A stretch of DNA of 64,000 nucleotides, taken from the NCBI RefSeq assembly GCF_015714715.1, contig NZ_WAHS01000001.1, positions 558,001-622,000 on the forward strand, given 5' to 3'. Positions within the stretch are counted from its first letter, which is position 1. Every line of letters starts with the position of its first letter. The notes below the pieces were generated by a model. The model did no database searches. It had not been told where the DNA came from and saw nothing but the letters and a program-made list of their open reading frames with translations. This DNA comes from Aestuariivirga litoralis (lineage in GTDB: Bacteria > Pseudomonadota > Alphaproteobacteria > Rhizobiales > Aestuariivirgaceae). Position numbers and translations under genes: made by a program. Positions 8,103 to 17,029 of the stretch are shown here, one piece after another.

Positions 8103-10421
8103 TCAGGCGGCCTTTTCGATGGCTAAAGCGCGCATCACCTTGGCCGTCAGGTCGTTGCGGGTGAAGGGCTTGTTCACCAGCTCTACCTGATCAGGCAAAT
8201 CCTGCATCTGGCGCACGCTGCCGGGCGCATAGCCTGACATGAAAAGAATCTTCAGATCTGGGCGCACTTTCATCGCGTGCTGGGCCAGCTCAGGGCCGGT
8301 CATGCCGCCTGCCATGATCACATCCGAAAGCATGAGGTCAATGTCAGGCATGGTTTCAACCTTGCTCAGGCCATCAGCACCACTGGTGGCGGTGACCGGT
8401 TCAAAGCCCATGTCCTCAATCATGGCGGCTGCCACTTCGCGCACTGAATTGTTGTCTTCGACCACCAGAATCTTCATCTTGCGATCACTGCGTCCGCGAT
8501 TGGCCGAAAGTGGATCGTGCTCCATATCCCCGAAGCGCGATACTTTGGATGCCGCCCTTGTCGCGGTTTCCGCCACCGTCTTGAGGCGCGGCAGATAGAG
8601 CTTCACGGACGTGCCTACGCCCACCTCGGAATAAATCTGCACATGGCCGCCGGATTGCTTGACGAAACCATAGATCATCGAAAGGCCCAGGCCCGAGCCT
8701 GCTTCCGGTGGCTTGGTGGTGAAGAAGGGCTGGAACACCTTTTCCAGGTTTTCGGGTTCGATGCCCGTGCCCGTATCGGTGACCGAAATTTCCACATAGT
8801 CGCCTGCGACCATGTCCGTGTGCTTTTCGGCATAGGCTTCATCCAGTGTGCGGTTGCGCATCTCGATGATAAGCCTGCCGCCTTTGCTGGCCATGGCATC
8901 GCGGGCATTGATGGTGAGGTTGAGCAGGGTGGTTTCCAGCATCGTGCTGTCAGCCTGGATGGGCCAGAGATGCGAAGCAGGAATAACTTCAAGCTCAATC
9001 GACGCGGTGAGGGCTTGCTTCAGCATGTCCTGCATCGCGTTGACCAGTTCATTCACCCGCACTTCACGGTTCTGCAGCGTCTGCTGGCGCGAGAAGGCCA
9101 GCATGCGGCGGGTGAGATCAGAGCCCTTGTCGGCGGCTTCCAGTGCGGCGCGGATGCGCTTGGTTGCCTTCTCGTCTGACTTCACCAGATTTTCGACGAG
9201 CTGCAGATTACCCATCACCACCATCAGCAGATTGTTGAAGTCATGCGCGATGCCACCGGTCAACTGGCCCACGGCTTCCATCTTCTGGGCCTGGTGGAAC
9301 TTGTCTTCCAGCATCTTGCGCTCAGTCACCTGCTGGCAGGCACCGAATATGTTTTCGATTTCGCCATTGTCGTTGGTTTCCGGTTCCATCGAAACATTGA
9401 ACCATTCAATTCTGCCATCGGGCGTTTTCACCGCGATCTCAAGATTCTTGACGATGTTGCCGATCTTGGTCAGCTCGAGACCATCCATGAATTTCTGCCG
9501 GTCGCCCGGTTCGATCATCTTGATGAAGGTATCAAGATTGGGATGGATCATGGCATCGGCCAGGCCGATCATGGCGGCAAGTTCCGCGGTAAGGCGCGAC
9601 ACGCCGCTCTCCAGGCGCAGCTTGAATGAACCGATATGCGACACGGATTGCGAGCGCTTGAGCATCAACTCGGAATTCTTGAGACGATCAAGTGTGAGCA
9701 TCTCGTTGTCGATGTTGCGGCACAGGCCTACGCATTTCTTTGGCCGGCCTGAAGCTGGATCGCGTACCACGGCGGCGAGGCATTCGATCCAGGCATATTT
9801 GCCGCTGCGGGTTTTCACGCGGTAGCGGGTGTGGAACACATCGGTACCGAAGGGCGCGTGGGCGATTTTCTCGTCAATGGACTTGTCGAGGTCTTCGGGA
9901 TGGATGAGCGAATTGAAGCTGCGATAATCCAGGGCCCGGTCGCCCACTTTACCGCCGAAAATTTCGATCATTTCGGGCGCGTTGTAAGTCTCGCCGGTTT
10001 CATAGTCATGATCCCACAGTGCATAGCCGCCCGAACGCAAAGCGAGATTGAGGCGCCGTTCGTTAGCGATCGTGGCTTCCAACTGGTTATGGGTCTGCTG
10101 CTGACCGATCATCAACATGCATTGGTCGTCACCCGCCACAGACTGCGCGCGGAAGACGGATTTGATGGCGCTGCCCAGAGGCGGCGTAAAAATCACTTCG
10201 ATGGTGCGCACATCGGGCTGGCGCGGATCAGGCGGCAAATGACGCGCCGTCAGGATGCCATTTCCGGATTTGAGCAAGGGTTTGCCGATCAGGTCGGTAC
10301 GCAAGCAGTTCCAGCGCACGAGCAGCGCTGAGGAAACCTCACTGACGGAGACTTCCGGCAGCTTCACAACCATGACTTCGAGATTGGCCAGTTCAAAGGC
10401 CTTGAGAAGGGTATTTATCAT
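8103..10421 (-). CDS. hybrid sensor histidine kinase with two PAS domains and a C-terminal receiver
   Basis: The 772-residue cytosolic kinase has no membrane span. Domains in order: an unassigned N-terminal segment (1-115), PAS/PAC (about 120-240), a second PAS/PAC (about 255-370), a HisKA dimerisation helix with phospho-acceptor His393 in GGIAHDFNNLL, the HATPase domain (N box around 501-510, DTGTGI at 549-554, GSGLGL at 575-580) and a REC domain from 649 with acceptor Asp700. This His-to-Asp layout implies an internal relay that may feed a phosphotransferase. The gene is monocistronic and diverges from gpt. The signal is unknown; PAS domains suggest a cytosolic redox or ligand cue. Confidence 0.9.
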   Translation of the reverse strand: MINTLLKAFELANLEVMVVKLPEVSVSEVSSALLVRWNCLRTDLIGKPLLKSGNGILTARHLPPDPRQPDVRTIEVIFTPPLGSAIKSVFRAQSVAGDDQCMLMIGQQQTHNQLEATIANERRLNLALRSGGYALWDHDYETGETYNAPEMIEIFGGKVGDRALDYRSFNSLIHPEDLDKSIDEKIAHAPFGTDVFHTRYRVKTRSGKYAWIECLAAVVRDPASGRPKKCVGLCRNIDNEMLTLDRLKNSELMLKRSQSVSHIGSFKLRLESGVSRLTAELAAMIGLADAMIHPNLDTFIKMIEPGDRQKFMDGLELTKIGNIVKNLEIAVKTPDGRIEWFNVSMEPETNDNGEIENIFGACQQVTERKMLEDKFHQAQKMEAVGQLTGGIAHDFNNLLMVVMGNLQLVENLVKSDEKATKRIRAALEAADKGSDLTRRMLAFSRQQTLQNREVRVNELVNAMQDMLKQALTASIELEVIPASHLWPIQADSTMLETTLLNLTINARDAMASKGGRLIIEMRNRTLDEAYAEKHTDMVAGDYVEISVTDTGTGIEPENLEKVFQPFFTTKPPEAGSGLGLSMIYGFVKQSGGHVQIYSEVGVGTSVKLYLPRLKTVAETATRAASKVSRFGDMEHDPLSANRGRSDRKMKILVVEDNNSVREVAAAMIEDMGFEPVTATSGADGLSKVETMPDIDLMLSDVIMAGGMTGPELAQHAMKVRPDLKILFMSGYAPGSVRQMQDLPDQVELVNKPFTRNDLTAKVMRALAIEKAA

Positions 10422-10537
10422 TCTGTAACCGTCAAAACCGAAACCCCGATCATCTAGGGAAAAGGTGAAACAAGTGTTGATCTTTTGGGTTTCTTGCGCT
10501 TCACCAAGAACCGGTTGGGGATTTTGGGGAGGAAATC

Positions 10538-11035
10538 ATGGACGAGAAATGGCAAAAGAGCTTTCCGGTCTCCTGGGACCAGTTTCACCGGGATGCTCGC
10601 GCACTGGCCTGGCGGCTTTCCGCAGCAGGCCCGTTTCACGCAGTGGTGGCAATCACAAGGGGTGGGCTGGTGCCTGCTGCCGTTGTGGCGCGTGAGCTTG
10701 GCATCCGGGTGGTCGAGACCGTGGGTGTGGCTTCCTATGACTATGAAAAGCAAGGCGAAATCACGGTGTTGAAAACCATTTCACCGGATATCGTGGGCAA
10801 GAACCAGGGGGCTGGTGTGTTGATCGTGGACGACCTGGTGGACACCGGAAACACCGCCAAAGTGGTGCGCGAGATGATGCCGAAGGCGCATTTTGCAACC
10901 GTCTATGCCAAACCGCAGGGGCGCCCGCTGGTTGATACATTCGTGACCGAAGTGAGCCAGGACACCTGGATCTACTTGCCGTGGGACATGGAGCTGCAAT
11001 TCAAGGCGCCGATCGGCGACAAGGCCACGGCCTAG
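10538..11035 (+). CDS. gpt: xanthine (guanine) phosphoribosyltransferase
   Basis: A 165-residue type I phosphoribosyltransferase for purine salvage, joining xanthine or guanine with PRPP. It carries the PRPP loop [13 protein letters not shown] at about residues 91-103 and the [17 protein letters not shown] segment typical of Gpt. GGAGG lies seven bases before the ATG. The 3' end overlaps the convergent cyclase gene by four bases. Confidence 0.93.
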   Translation: MDEKWQKSFPVSWDQFHRDARALAWRLSAAGPFHAVVAITRGGLVPAAVVARELGIRVVETVGVASYDYEKQGEITVLKTISPDIVGKNQGAGVLIVDDLVDTGNTAKVVREMMPKAHFATVYAKPQGRPLVDTFVTEVSQDTWIYLPWDMELQFKAPIGDKATA

Positions 11036-13122
11036 CGGTAATCGCCCGCCCGTGCGGTGCGTCGGGTGAGGAAACGCTCATACGCCGAATTAAGTCCGGA
11101 AGCCTTTACTTTGGAACTAAAGGCTTTTTCGGCTTCCAGGTAAGCGTTGTCTCTTGCGGTTCCAAATATGGCGTGGCAGGGCACCGCACCTTCGAGGCCT
11201 TTCAGGTCAAGAGAGCCTGCATGCAGGATCGCCAAGAGTTTCGTGGCCTCGCTGACTGGGCCGGCCAGAATAATATCTGCATCCACATGCTTGCAGGCAG
11301 CTTCGGCGCGGGCGGCCATGTTTACGGTTTCGCCCAGCACCGAGTAATCAAAGCGGGTGGAGGAGCCCATATTGCCCACCGCCGCCGGCCCGCTGGCCAA
11401 GCCGATGCGCATGCCGATGGGCCACAGGCCCTTGGGCTTGAGGGGGGCAGAGAATGCTTCATTGGCATTGAGCTGATCCAACGCCGCCTGGATTTTGAGT
11501 GCAGCTAATGCGGCACGGTGCTGGTGTTCGGGTACGGCCACCGGGGCGTTCCAGAAGGCCATCACGGCATCGCCGATATATTTGTCCAGCGTTCCGTCTT
11601 CCGACAGCACGGTCTCGGTGCAAGCCGAAAGAACGGCATTGACCAATGCCACCAGCTCGCCGGCATCCAGCTTCTGGGTTAGGGGGGTGAAGTTCTTGAT
11701 GTCGGCAAACAATACTGTCACATCACGTTCCTCGCCGCCGAGCTTGAGGGAATCTGGGTGGCGCTCGATCTCGGCCAGCAGGGGTGGCGATATGTAATGG
11801 CTGAAGGCGCGGCGCAAATCGCGGCCGTGACGCTCGGTGACCAGAAGTTTGAAGGCCAGCGTTCCGGCAAAGCTCAGGAAAACTGCAAGCAGCGGCAAGG
11901 TGGCATCCAGCAGAAAGCCAGACAGACGGAAGGCCGCAACCACGCTGATCAGCATCCCGCCCGTCACAAGAATGAGCGCGCCCAAAAGTGTTGCGGGGCG
12001 ATACCTGGCGCTCATTGTTGCGAAGAGCAAGGCAGCCGCCATGATACTGAGAATTTCCAGCTGCGTTGCCCATTGTGGACGCTTCAAGAATTGCCCGGAG
12101 AGGATTTGTTGCAACGCCTGCGCATGGACCGCAACGCCGGGCACACCCTCGCCGAGTGCTGACACGCGGGTATCCAAAAGCCCCGTGGCAGACGTGCCGA
12201 TGAGCACGATGTGGCCGGCAATCTTGCTGCGCACATCGTCGCCGGCGGAAGGTGAAAGTATCTGGGCGACCGGGACTGAGAGTGCTGCATCGTGCTTGGT
12301 GTAATAGACCGTCAGAAACCCCGTTTCAGATGTTGGAATTTCAACGGCACCGATGCGCACCGAATCCATTGCGTTGGCGAGACGGATCGAATTGTTCACA
12401 ACATAGGTCTGCTCACCTTGGGCAACACGCAAGGCTTCAAGCACGAGGCTGGGGTAGAGGTCTTTGCCATCACTCCACAGCAACGGAATCTCGCGGGCAA
12501 CACCGCCATTCGCAGCGAGATCGATATTGATCAGGCCAAGGCCGGTGGCCGCTTCATCCAGTGCGGGCAGGTTGGTGAGCAAGTTCCCCGCATGTGGCAA
12601 CGCGTTGGCATCAAGCCCCGTTTGGGCGAAGCTTGCCTTTGCAACGCGCGCCGACGGGGTCGTTACATCAGGCGTGGCAGACTGGGCGAGAACCACGGGA
12701 GCCGATTTTATGGCATCAGCGAAAAGCTTGTCATTGTCAGGCAAATTGGCACCGGGCACCAATTGCAGCGACGCGGCAAAATTTGGATCAGCCAGGAGTG
12801 CTGTGGGAGAGAGCCTGTCGGGCTCTGGAAATACAATATCGAAAACGATGGCTGCCGCGCCGTCGTCCTTGAGGGCAGTGACCAGCTTTGCCAGCCTGTC
12901 GCGTGGCCAGGGCCATTGGCCAAGCTGGCGCAGCGATTCCTCGTCAATGTCCGCAATGCGCACGGGTTGAACAGGTGACACGCGCGGCCAGAGTTGCTGT
13001 AGCATGTCAAAGCCTGACAGGCGTAACGCTGCAACAGGTGCAGGATCAGCCAGGCGCAGCGAAATGAGAGCCAAGGCGATCAGTGGTCCCAGCAACAACC
13101 CACCCATGTGCCGCAGTTTCAT
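11032..13122 (-). CDS. CHASE2-domain class III adenylate/guanylate cyclase
   Basis: The 696-residue protein has one N-terminal span (about 7-24), a periplasmic CHASE2 sensor (about 35-340), three clustered spans (about 355-425) and a cytosolic class III cyclase domain (about 465-640). Both metal Asp residues are present: D474 in FADIKNFT and D518 in [12 protein letters not shown]514 and D592 (FDYSVLG) fit adenine recognition and R605 fits the transition-state Arg, so it should be active, probably making cAMP. The gene follows a FecR-domain gene by 46 bases, a pairing recurrent in Rhizobiales, which suggests that the exported FecR protein and CHASE2 sense the same periplasmic signal. Confidence 0.92.
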   Translation of the reverse strand: MKLRHMGGLLLGPLIALALISLRLADPAPVAALRLSGFDMLQQLWPRVSPVQPVRIADIDEESLRQLGQWPWPRDRLAKLVTALKDDGAAAIVFDIVFPEPDRLSPTALLADPNFAASLQLVPGANLPDNDKLFADAIKSAPVVLAQSATPDVTTPSARVAKASFAQTGLDANALPHAGNLLTNLPALDEAATGLGLINIDLAANGGVAREIPLLWSDGKDLYPSLVLEALRVAQGEQTYVVNNSIRLANAMDSVRIGAVEIPTSETGFLTVYYTKHDAALSVPVAQILSPSAGDDVRSKIAGHIVLIGTSATGLLDTRVSALGEGVPGVAVHAQALQQILSGQFLKRPQWATQLEILSIMAAALLFATMSARYRPATLLGALILVTGGMLISVVAAFRLSGFLLDATLPLLAVFLSFAGTLAFKLLVTERHGRDLRRAFSHYISPPLLAEIERHPDSLKLGGEERDVTVLFADIKNFTPLTQKLDAGELVALVNAVLSACTETVLSEDGTLDKYIGDAVMAFWNAPVAVPEHQHRAALAALKIQAALDQLNANEAFSAPLKPKGLWPIGMRIGLASGPAAVGNMGSSTRFDYSVLGETVNMAARAEAACKHVDADIILAGPVSEATKLLAILHAGSLDLKGLEGAVPCHAIFGTARDNAYLEAEKAFSSKVKASGLNSAYERFLTRRTARAGDYR

Positions 13123-13168
13123 TGATAGGACCCATCACCCGAATTCAGACAAGAGCAACAGGTTTGGC

Positions 13169-13879
13169 TCACCGATCCTGCTGGCGGGGGCTGGTTGGAT
13201 TTTGCTGCAGACCACCACCTTCAATCACCGTGAGCTTGTCGCGGCACGAAGAGGTGTTCAGCTTGAAAGCTTGCCGCAGGAATGCCTGGCTCTGCAGATA
13301 GGGCAGGTGGATACTGGCACGTGTCGCAAGTTCCGAATTGGAAAGTTTTCGCGCCTTGCCTGGCTCTGCAATGCCGGCCTGGCAATTGGGGTTGATATCC
13401 ACGCAGGCATTAGATCCCTTGCGGCACAATCGCACTTTGCCTTCCAGCACGACAACGCCGGTATTTTTGTCCACCCAGAAATCAAAGCCGGTGCCGCGAA
13501 TGCCGATGGTCGCATTAGCCGTCTGGATATCATAGGCCGCTTTCGCCGAGGAACCGGTGATGAAGCGGAAGGTGCCGCGCAAGGCGTCAACCGTGAAACT
13601 GCTGACGCTGTTATTGCCCTTCATCAGGTATTTTTCGATCACCAGCGTTGAATTGGCGCCCACCACCAGCTTGGTGCCATCGGTGAACAGCAATTGCACA
13701 TTGCCGCTGCTGACCGCGATCTTGTCATGTTCCTGAACCTGCGCGCCCACAGAAAGCACGCGACCATTGGCTGTGGGTGAGCCATAAAGCCCCGCGACCT
13801 TGGCAATGGCAGCCGCTTCGGCAAAACCGGCCGAGGCAAAAAATAGAGCGATGGAAACGACGAAGGAGCGGAATTGCAT
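13169..13879 (-). CDS. exported FecR-domain protein
   Basis: A 236-residue protein with a signal peptide (about residues 1-22) and a FecR beta domain: VGAQVQEHDKIAVSSGNVQL, FTDGTKLVVGANSTLVI and a GIRGTGF turn, the typical periplasmic FecR pattern. It has no membrane span or sigma-factor-binding N-terminus, so it is not a classical anti-sigma FecR. The C-terminal third has four Cys residues, likely forming disulfides. It is the first gene of a two-gene unit with the CHASE2 cyclase and may act as its periplasmic ligand or cofactor. Confidence 0.85.
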   Translation of the reverse strand: MQFRSFVVSIALFFASAGFAEAAAIAKVAGLYGSPTANGRVLSVGAQVQEHDKIAVSSGNVQLLFTDGTKLVVGANSTLVIEKYLMKGNNSVSSFTVDALRGTFRFITGSSAKAAYDIQTANATIGIRGTGFDFWVDKNTGVVVLEGKVRLCRKGSNACVDINPNCQAGIAEPGKARKLSNSELATRASIHLPYLQSQAFLRQAFKLNTSSCRDKLTVIEGGGLQQNPTSPRQQDR

Positions 13880-13980
13880 GTTGACGCCAACCTGATTGAA
13901 CCCCCGAAGCTTGAACCTTAGAGCCGCTTTCCCATATTTGCAACATCAGGCCACATCGGGCATGTAACAGCATAGAGGAT

Positions 13981-14379
13981 GTGTCACAGGACGAGCAGAT
14001 GACCGCGTTGAACCAGCTTTTTCTTCTTCTGATCCTTTTTCAATTCAAGCACTTTGTGGCTGATGGCCCATTGCAGACAAAAGCCATGGTGGATGAGAAA
14101 AGCCGCTACGGCGCCACGCTCGGCATCGTGCATGCAGGGATCCACGGGATTTTGACCATCGTGGTGGTGATGCTGGTGCTGCATGGATGGGTGTGGGCAG
14201 TGGTGCTCGGCCTGATTGATTTCGCCATTCACTATCATGTCGATTATGTGAAGGAGCGGCTGGTGAAATATTGGGGCTTCACGCCAGCCGATGGACCTTT
14301 CTGGTGGGCGCTGAGTGCAGACCAGATGATGCATCATTTGACCTATATCGGCCTCGCGGCCCTGGCTGCGGCGGCCTAG
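13981..14379 (+). CDS. DUF3307 family membrane protein
   Basis: A 132-residue protein (from GTG at 13981; an ATG at 13999 is an equally possible start giving 126 residues). It has the DUF3307 features: an N-terminal span with FKHFVADGPLQTKAM, a second span rich in Val and Leu (ILTIVVVMLVLHGWVWAVVLG), the IDFAIHYHVDYVKE motif and a C-terminal DQMMHHLTYIG segment. The conserved His and Asp residues at membrane edges suggest a metal site. Function is unknown. Its end overlaps the convergent Popeye-like gene by four bases. Confidence 0.75.
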   Translation: MSQDEQMTALNQLFLLLILFQFKHFVADGPLQTKAMVDEKSRYGATLGIVHAGIHGILTIVVVMLVLHGWVWAVVLGLIDFAIHYHVDYVKERLVKYWGFTPADGPFWWALSADQMMHHLTYIGLAALAAAA

Positions 14380-15065
14380 AGCAGTTCTTCGTTTTCCAGA
14401 ATCTTGCGGGTGTTGGCAGCACGCATTTTTTGCGCAAGGTCGCGGCCCAGAACCTGAAAGAGAATGCCGCTGATCTGCTTGTCGCCCGCCGTAACCTTGG
14501 CGATGCGCACGCGCGAAAAGGCGAGCAGGCGGCCCTTTTCCTCTATAGTGACTTTGGCGGTGGCGGCGTTGCCGGTGAGATAGGCGATTTCACCGATAAA
14601 GGCACCGTCATTCAAATGCGCCACGGTATTTCCATCCACTTCGACCTTGGCCCGGCCGTGCAGCACGAAATACAACGCATCGACGGGTGCATCCTGCCTG
14701 GTGATTACATCGCCCACCTCCACCACGCGCCAATCGGCCGCTTTCAGGAGCTTGGCAATTTGCGGATCGTCTAGGCCATCGAAGGCCCGGCGCAGCATCA
14801 CGGCATCCTGTGCCGGAAGCTTGGTCTGGGCACGCTGCTGGATGAGCAGGATGATTTCGTAGAGATTGATCAGAACGAAAATGATGTCCCATGGCAGACC
14901 CGTGGTGAGAGCCTGGCGGGTAAGGCTGAAATAGATGATTTCCAGTGTGAGGCCCACGCAGGCTGCTACGCGCAGCCACATCATTTTGGTGGTGAAATAG
15001 GATACTGCCAGCACCAGGAAAGACAGATGCTCGACGAGATCGATGGGTTGGAAAAGCGTGTTCAT
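14376..15065 (-). CDS. Popeye-like membrane protein with cyclic-nucleotide-binding domain
   Basis: A 229-residue protein with three N-terminal spans (about 12-28, 32-48 and 58-76), then a helix and a cNMP-binding beta roll (about 110-205). The order short extracellular end, three spans, cNMP domain is that of Popeye (POPDC/BVES) proteins. The phosphate-binding cassette reads FIGEIAYLTGNAATAKV: the Gly-Glu pair is kept but the Arg that holds the cyclic phosphate in CRP-type domains is replaced by Ala. It may therefore bind cAMP in a Popeye-like way or have lost binding. It lies less than 2 kb from a class III cyclase gene. Membrane effector function is inferred. Confidence 0.75.
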   Translation of the reverse strand: MNTLFQPIDLVEHLSFLVLAVSYFTTKMMWLRVAACVGLTLEIIYFSLTRQALTTGLPWDIIFVLINLYEIILLIQQRAQTKLPAQDAVMLRRAFDGLDDPQIAKLLKAADWRVVEVGDVITRQDAPVDALYFVLHGRAKVEVDGNTVAHLNDGAFIGEIAYLTGNAATAKVTIEEKGRLLAFSRVRIAKVTAGDKQISGILFQVLGRDLAQKMRAANTRKILENEELL

Positions 15066-15137
15066 GTGTTCCGGAATTCACGCGATCAAGCATGGCTTGT
15101 CAAGGCGCAGCGCGTTCCGTAAGTGGGTTACCAACAT

Positions 15138-15223
15138 GCGGGCGTGGCGTAATGGTAGCCGCAACGGACTTAAAATCCGTTGGGAGTAATCCCGTGCCGG
15201 TTCGAGTCCGGCCGCCCGTACCA
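15138..15223 (+). tRNA. tRNA-Leu (anticodon TAA)
   Basis: The 86-base sequence folds as a class II tRNA: 7-bp acceptor (GCGGGCG with CGCCCGT, first pair G-U), D stem GCG/CGC, anticodon stem ACGGA/TCCGT around the loop CTTAAAA with TAA at 15171-15173, a long variable arm (GGGAGTAATCCC) and T arm GCCGG-TTCGAGT-CCGGC. CCA is encoded. It reads UUA and UUG codons. Confidence 0.97.
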
Positions 15224-15249
15224 GTGTTGCATTTGCAAGGAGAAGTTCC

Positions 15250-15723
15250 ATGACCAAGAACCTGATCTGCCTCTGGTACAACAATGATGCGGAAAGTGCC
15301 GCAAAGTTTTATGCTCAGACTTTTCCAGACAGCAAGGTGGGCGCAGTTCATCGCGCGCCTTCGGATTTTCCCAGCGGCAAGAAGGGCGATGTGCTGACGG
15401 TGGAATTCACCGTGTGCGGCGTGGCCTGCATCGGGCTCAATGGTGGAGACTATTTCAAGCAGACAGAAGCGTTCTCGTTCCAGATCGCTACTGACGACCA
15501 GGCCGAGACGGATCGCTACTGGAATGCGATTGTCGGCAATGGCGGCAAAGAGAGCGAATGTGGCTGGTGCAAGGACAAGTGGGGCTTGTCGTGGCAGATC
15601 ACGCCACGTGTGCTGACCGAGGCCATGGCCAAGGGTGGCGACGTCGCGAAGCGGGCCTTTGATGCCATGATGACGATGCAGAAAATCGACGTGGCCAAGA
15701 TCGAAGCTGCGGTGCGCGGATAA
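15250..15723 (+). CDS. VOC superfamily (PhnB/3-demethylubiquinone methyltransferase-like) protein
   Basis: A 157-residue protein of the PhnB-like branch of the vicinal oxygen chelate fold. Features are LICLWYNNDAESAAKFYAQTF, the VEFTVCGVACIGLNGGDYF strand pair and the CGWCKDKWGLSWQITPR motif shared by this family. No catalytic metal triad is evident, and most members have no assigned reaction. AAGGAG precedes the ATG. It sits just after tRNA-Leu and before an aminotransferase gene, 19 bases upstream. Confidence 0.8.
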   Translation: MTKNLICLWYNNDAESAAKFYAQTFPDSKVGAVHRAPSDFPSGKKGDVLTVEFTVCGVACIGLNGGDYFKQTEAFSFQIATDDQAETDRYWNAIVGNGGKESECGWCKDKWGLSWQITPRVLTEAMAKGGDVAKRAFDAMMTMQKIDVAKIEAAVRG

Positions 15724-15742
15724 ATCAACTTTGGATTCTGGC

Positions 15743-17029
15743 ATGAATATTGATGACGCATTGAAGGCGGCGGTCGAGCGCTTCGTTGCGGCGCGACCAA
15801 AAACGCTGGCGCTGCATGAGCGGGCAAAAGCCGTGATGCCGGGCGGAAACACCCGCACAGTGTTGTTCACCCAACCGTTTCCGGTGCGCGTGGAGCGGGC
15901 CGAGAACCAGATGGTGCATGATGTGGATGGGCACAGCTACACTGATTTTGTGGGTGAATATTCCGCCGGTGTCTATGGCCATTCCAATCCAGTGATCGCT
16001 GACGCAGTGGCGAAGGCGGTGGCTGGCGGCATCAATTTCGGTGCGCATCACAAGGTCGAAGTGGAGTTTGCCGAGGCGGTGGCCGAGAGGTTCGGGCTGG
16101 AGCGCTTGCGCTTCACCAATTCCGGCACCGAGGCCAATATGATGGCGCTGGCAGCGGCGCGGCATTTCACCGGGCGCAGCAAGGTGATGGCGATGCGTGG
16201 CGGCTATCATGGCGGCACGCTGTATTTTGTGGGCGGGCAATCACCGGTGAATGCGCCGTTTGAGGTGGTGCTGGCACGGTTCAACGATATTGAAGCCACG
16301 CGTGCGCTGATCCATGAGCATGGCAAAGACCTTGCGGCCTTGCTGGTGGAGCCGATGCTGGGCAGCGGCGGTTGCATTCCAGCCTCGCATGATTTCTTGG
16401 CGATGCTGCGTGTGGAAACGGCGGCGAAGGGCATCGTGCTGGTGTTTGACGCGGTTATGACCTCGCGGCTGGGCCCTAACGGTTATGCCAAGGAGCTGGG
16501 GCTCAAGCCCGACATGACCACGCTGGGCAAATATATCGGTGGCGGCATGAGCTTTGGCTGTTTCGGTGGGCGGGCCGACATCATGGATCAGTTTGATCCG
16601 ATGAAACCCGGCTTCCTGCCGCATGCCGGCACGTTCAACAACAATACGCTGACCATGAATGCGGGGCTGGCGGGAATCACCAAGATCTTCACGCCGGAAA
16701 AGGCGGCGGATTTGAATACGCGGGGCGAAAGGCTGAAAGCTTCGCTCAACAAGCTGTTTCAGGATTACCAAGCCAACTGGCAGGTAACAGGCATTGGCTC
16801 ACTGCTCAATCTGCATCCGGTGGCGGGCGTGATTGCACGGGCCGAGGATGCGCAGGCGGGAGACTTGCGGTTGCGGCGATTGCTGTTCCTGCATTTGCTG
16901 GAACAGGGTGTTTACATCGCTGAGCGTGGCTATATGGCGCTGTCTTTAGCTATTACTGATGCTGATTGCGAAAAGCTGCGGGCGGCGGTGGAGCAGTTCC
17001 TGATCCGAACGCGTGGGATGACCGCCTAG
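15743..17029 (+). CDS. class III PLP aminotransferase, glutamate-1-semialdehyde aminomutase-like
   Basis: A 428-residue fold-type I enzyme. The PLP Lys is K263 in TTLGKYIGGGMSFG, with SGTEAN at 128-132 and YHGG at 155-158. It resembles glutamate-1-semialdehyde aminomutase and related amino-acid aminotransferases, but the usual FDEVMT is FDAVMT here (Ala237), so the Glu of that motif is lost and the enzyme is probably not a true HemL. The ATG at 15743 is preferred to an in-frame TTG at 15731; neither has a strong ribosome site. Substrate is unknown. The stop overlaps the convergent downstream gene by four bases. Confidence 0.82.
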   Translation: MNIDDALKAAVERFVAARPKTLALHERAKAVMPGGNTRTVLFTQPFPVRVERAENQMVHDVDGHSYTDFVGEYSAGVYGHSNPVIADAVAKAVAGGINFGAHHKVEVEFAEAVAERFGLERLRFTNSGTEANMMALAAARHFTGRSKVMAMRGGYHGGTLYFVGGQSPVNAPFEVVLARFNDIEATRALIHEHGKDLAALLVEPMLGSGGCIPASHDFLAMLRVETAAKGIVLVFDAVMTSRLGPNGYAKELGLKPDMTTLGKYIGGGMSFGCFGGRADIMDQFDPMKPGFLPHAGTFNNNTLTMNAGLAGITKIFTPEKAADLNTRGERLKASLNKLFQDYQANWQVTGIGSLLNLHPVAGVIARAEDAQAGDLRLRRLLFLHLLEQGVYIAERGYMALSLAITDADCEKLRAAVEQFLIRTRGMTA

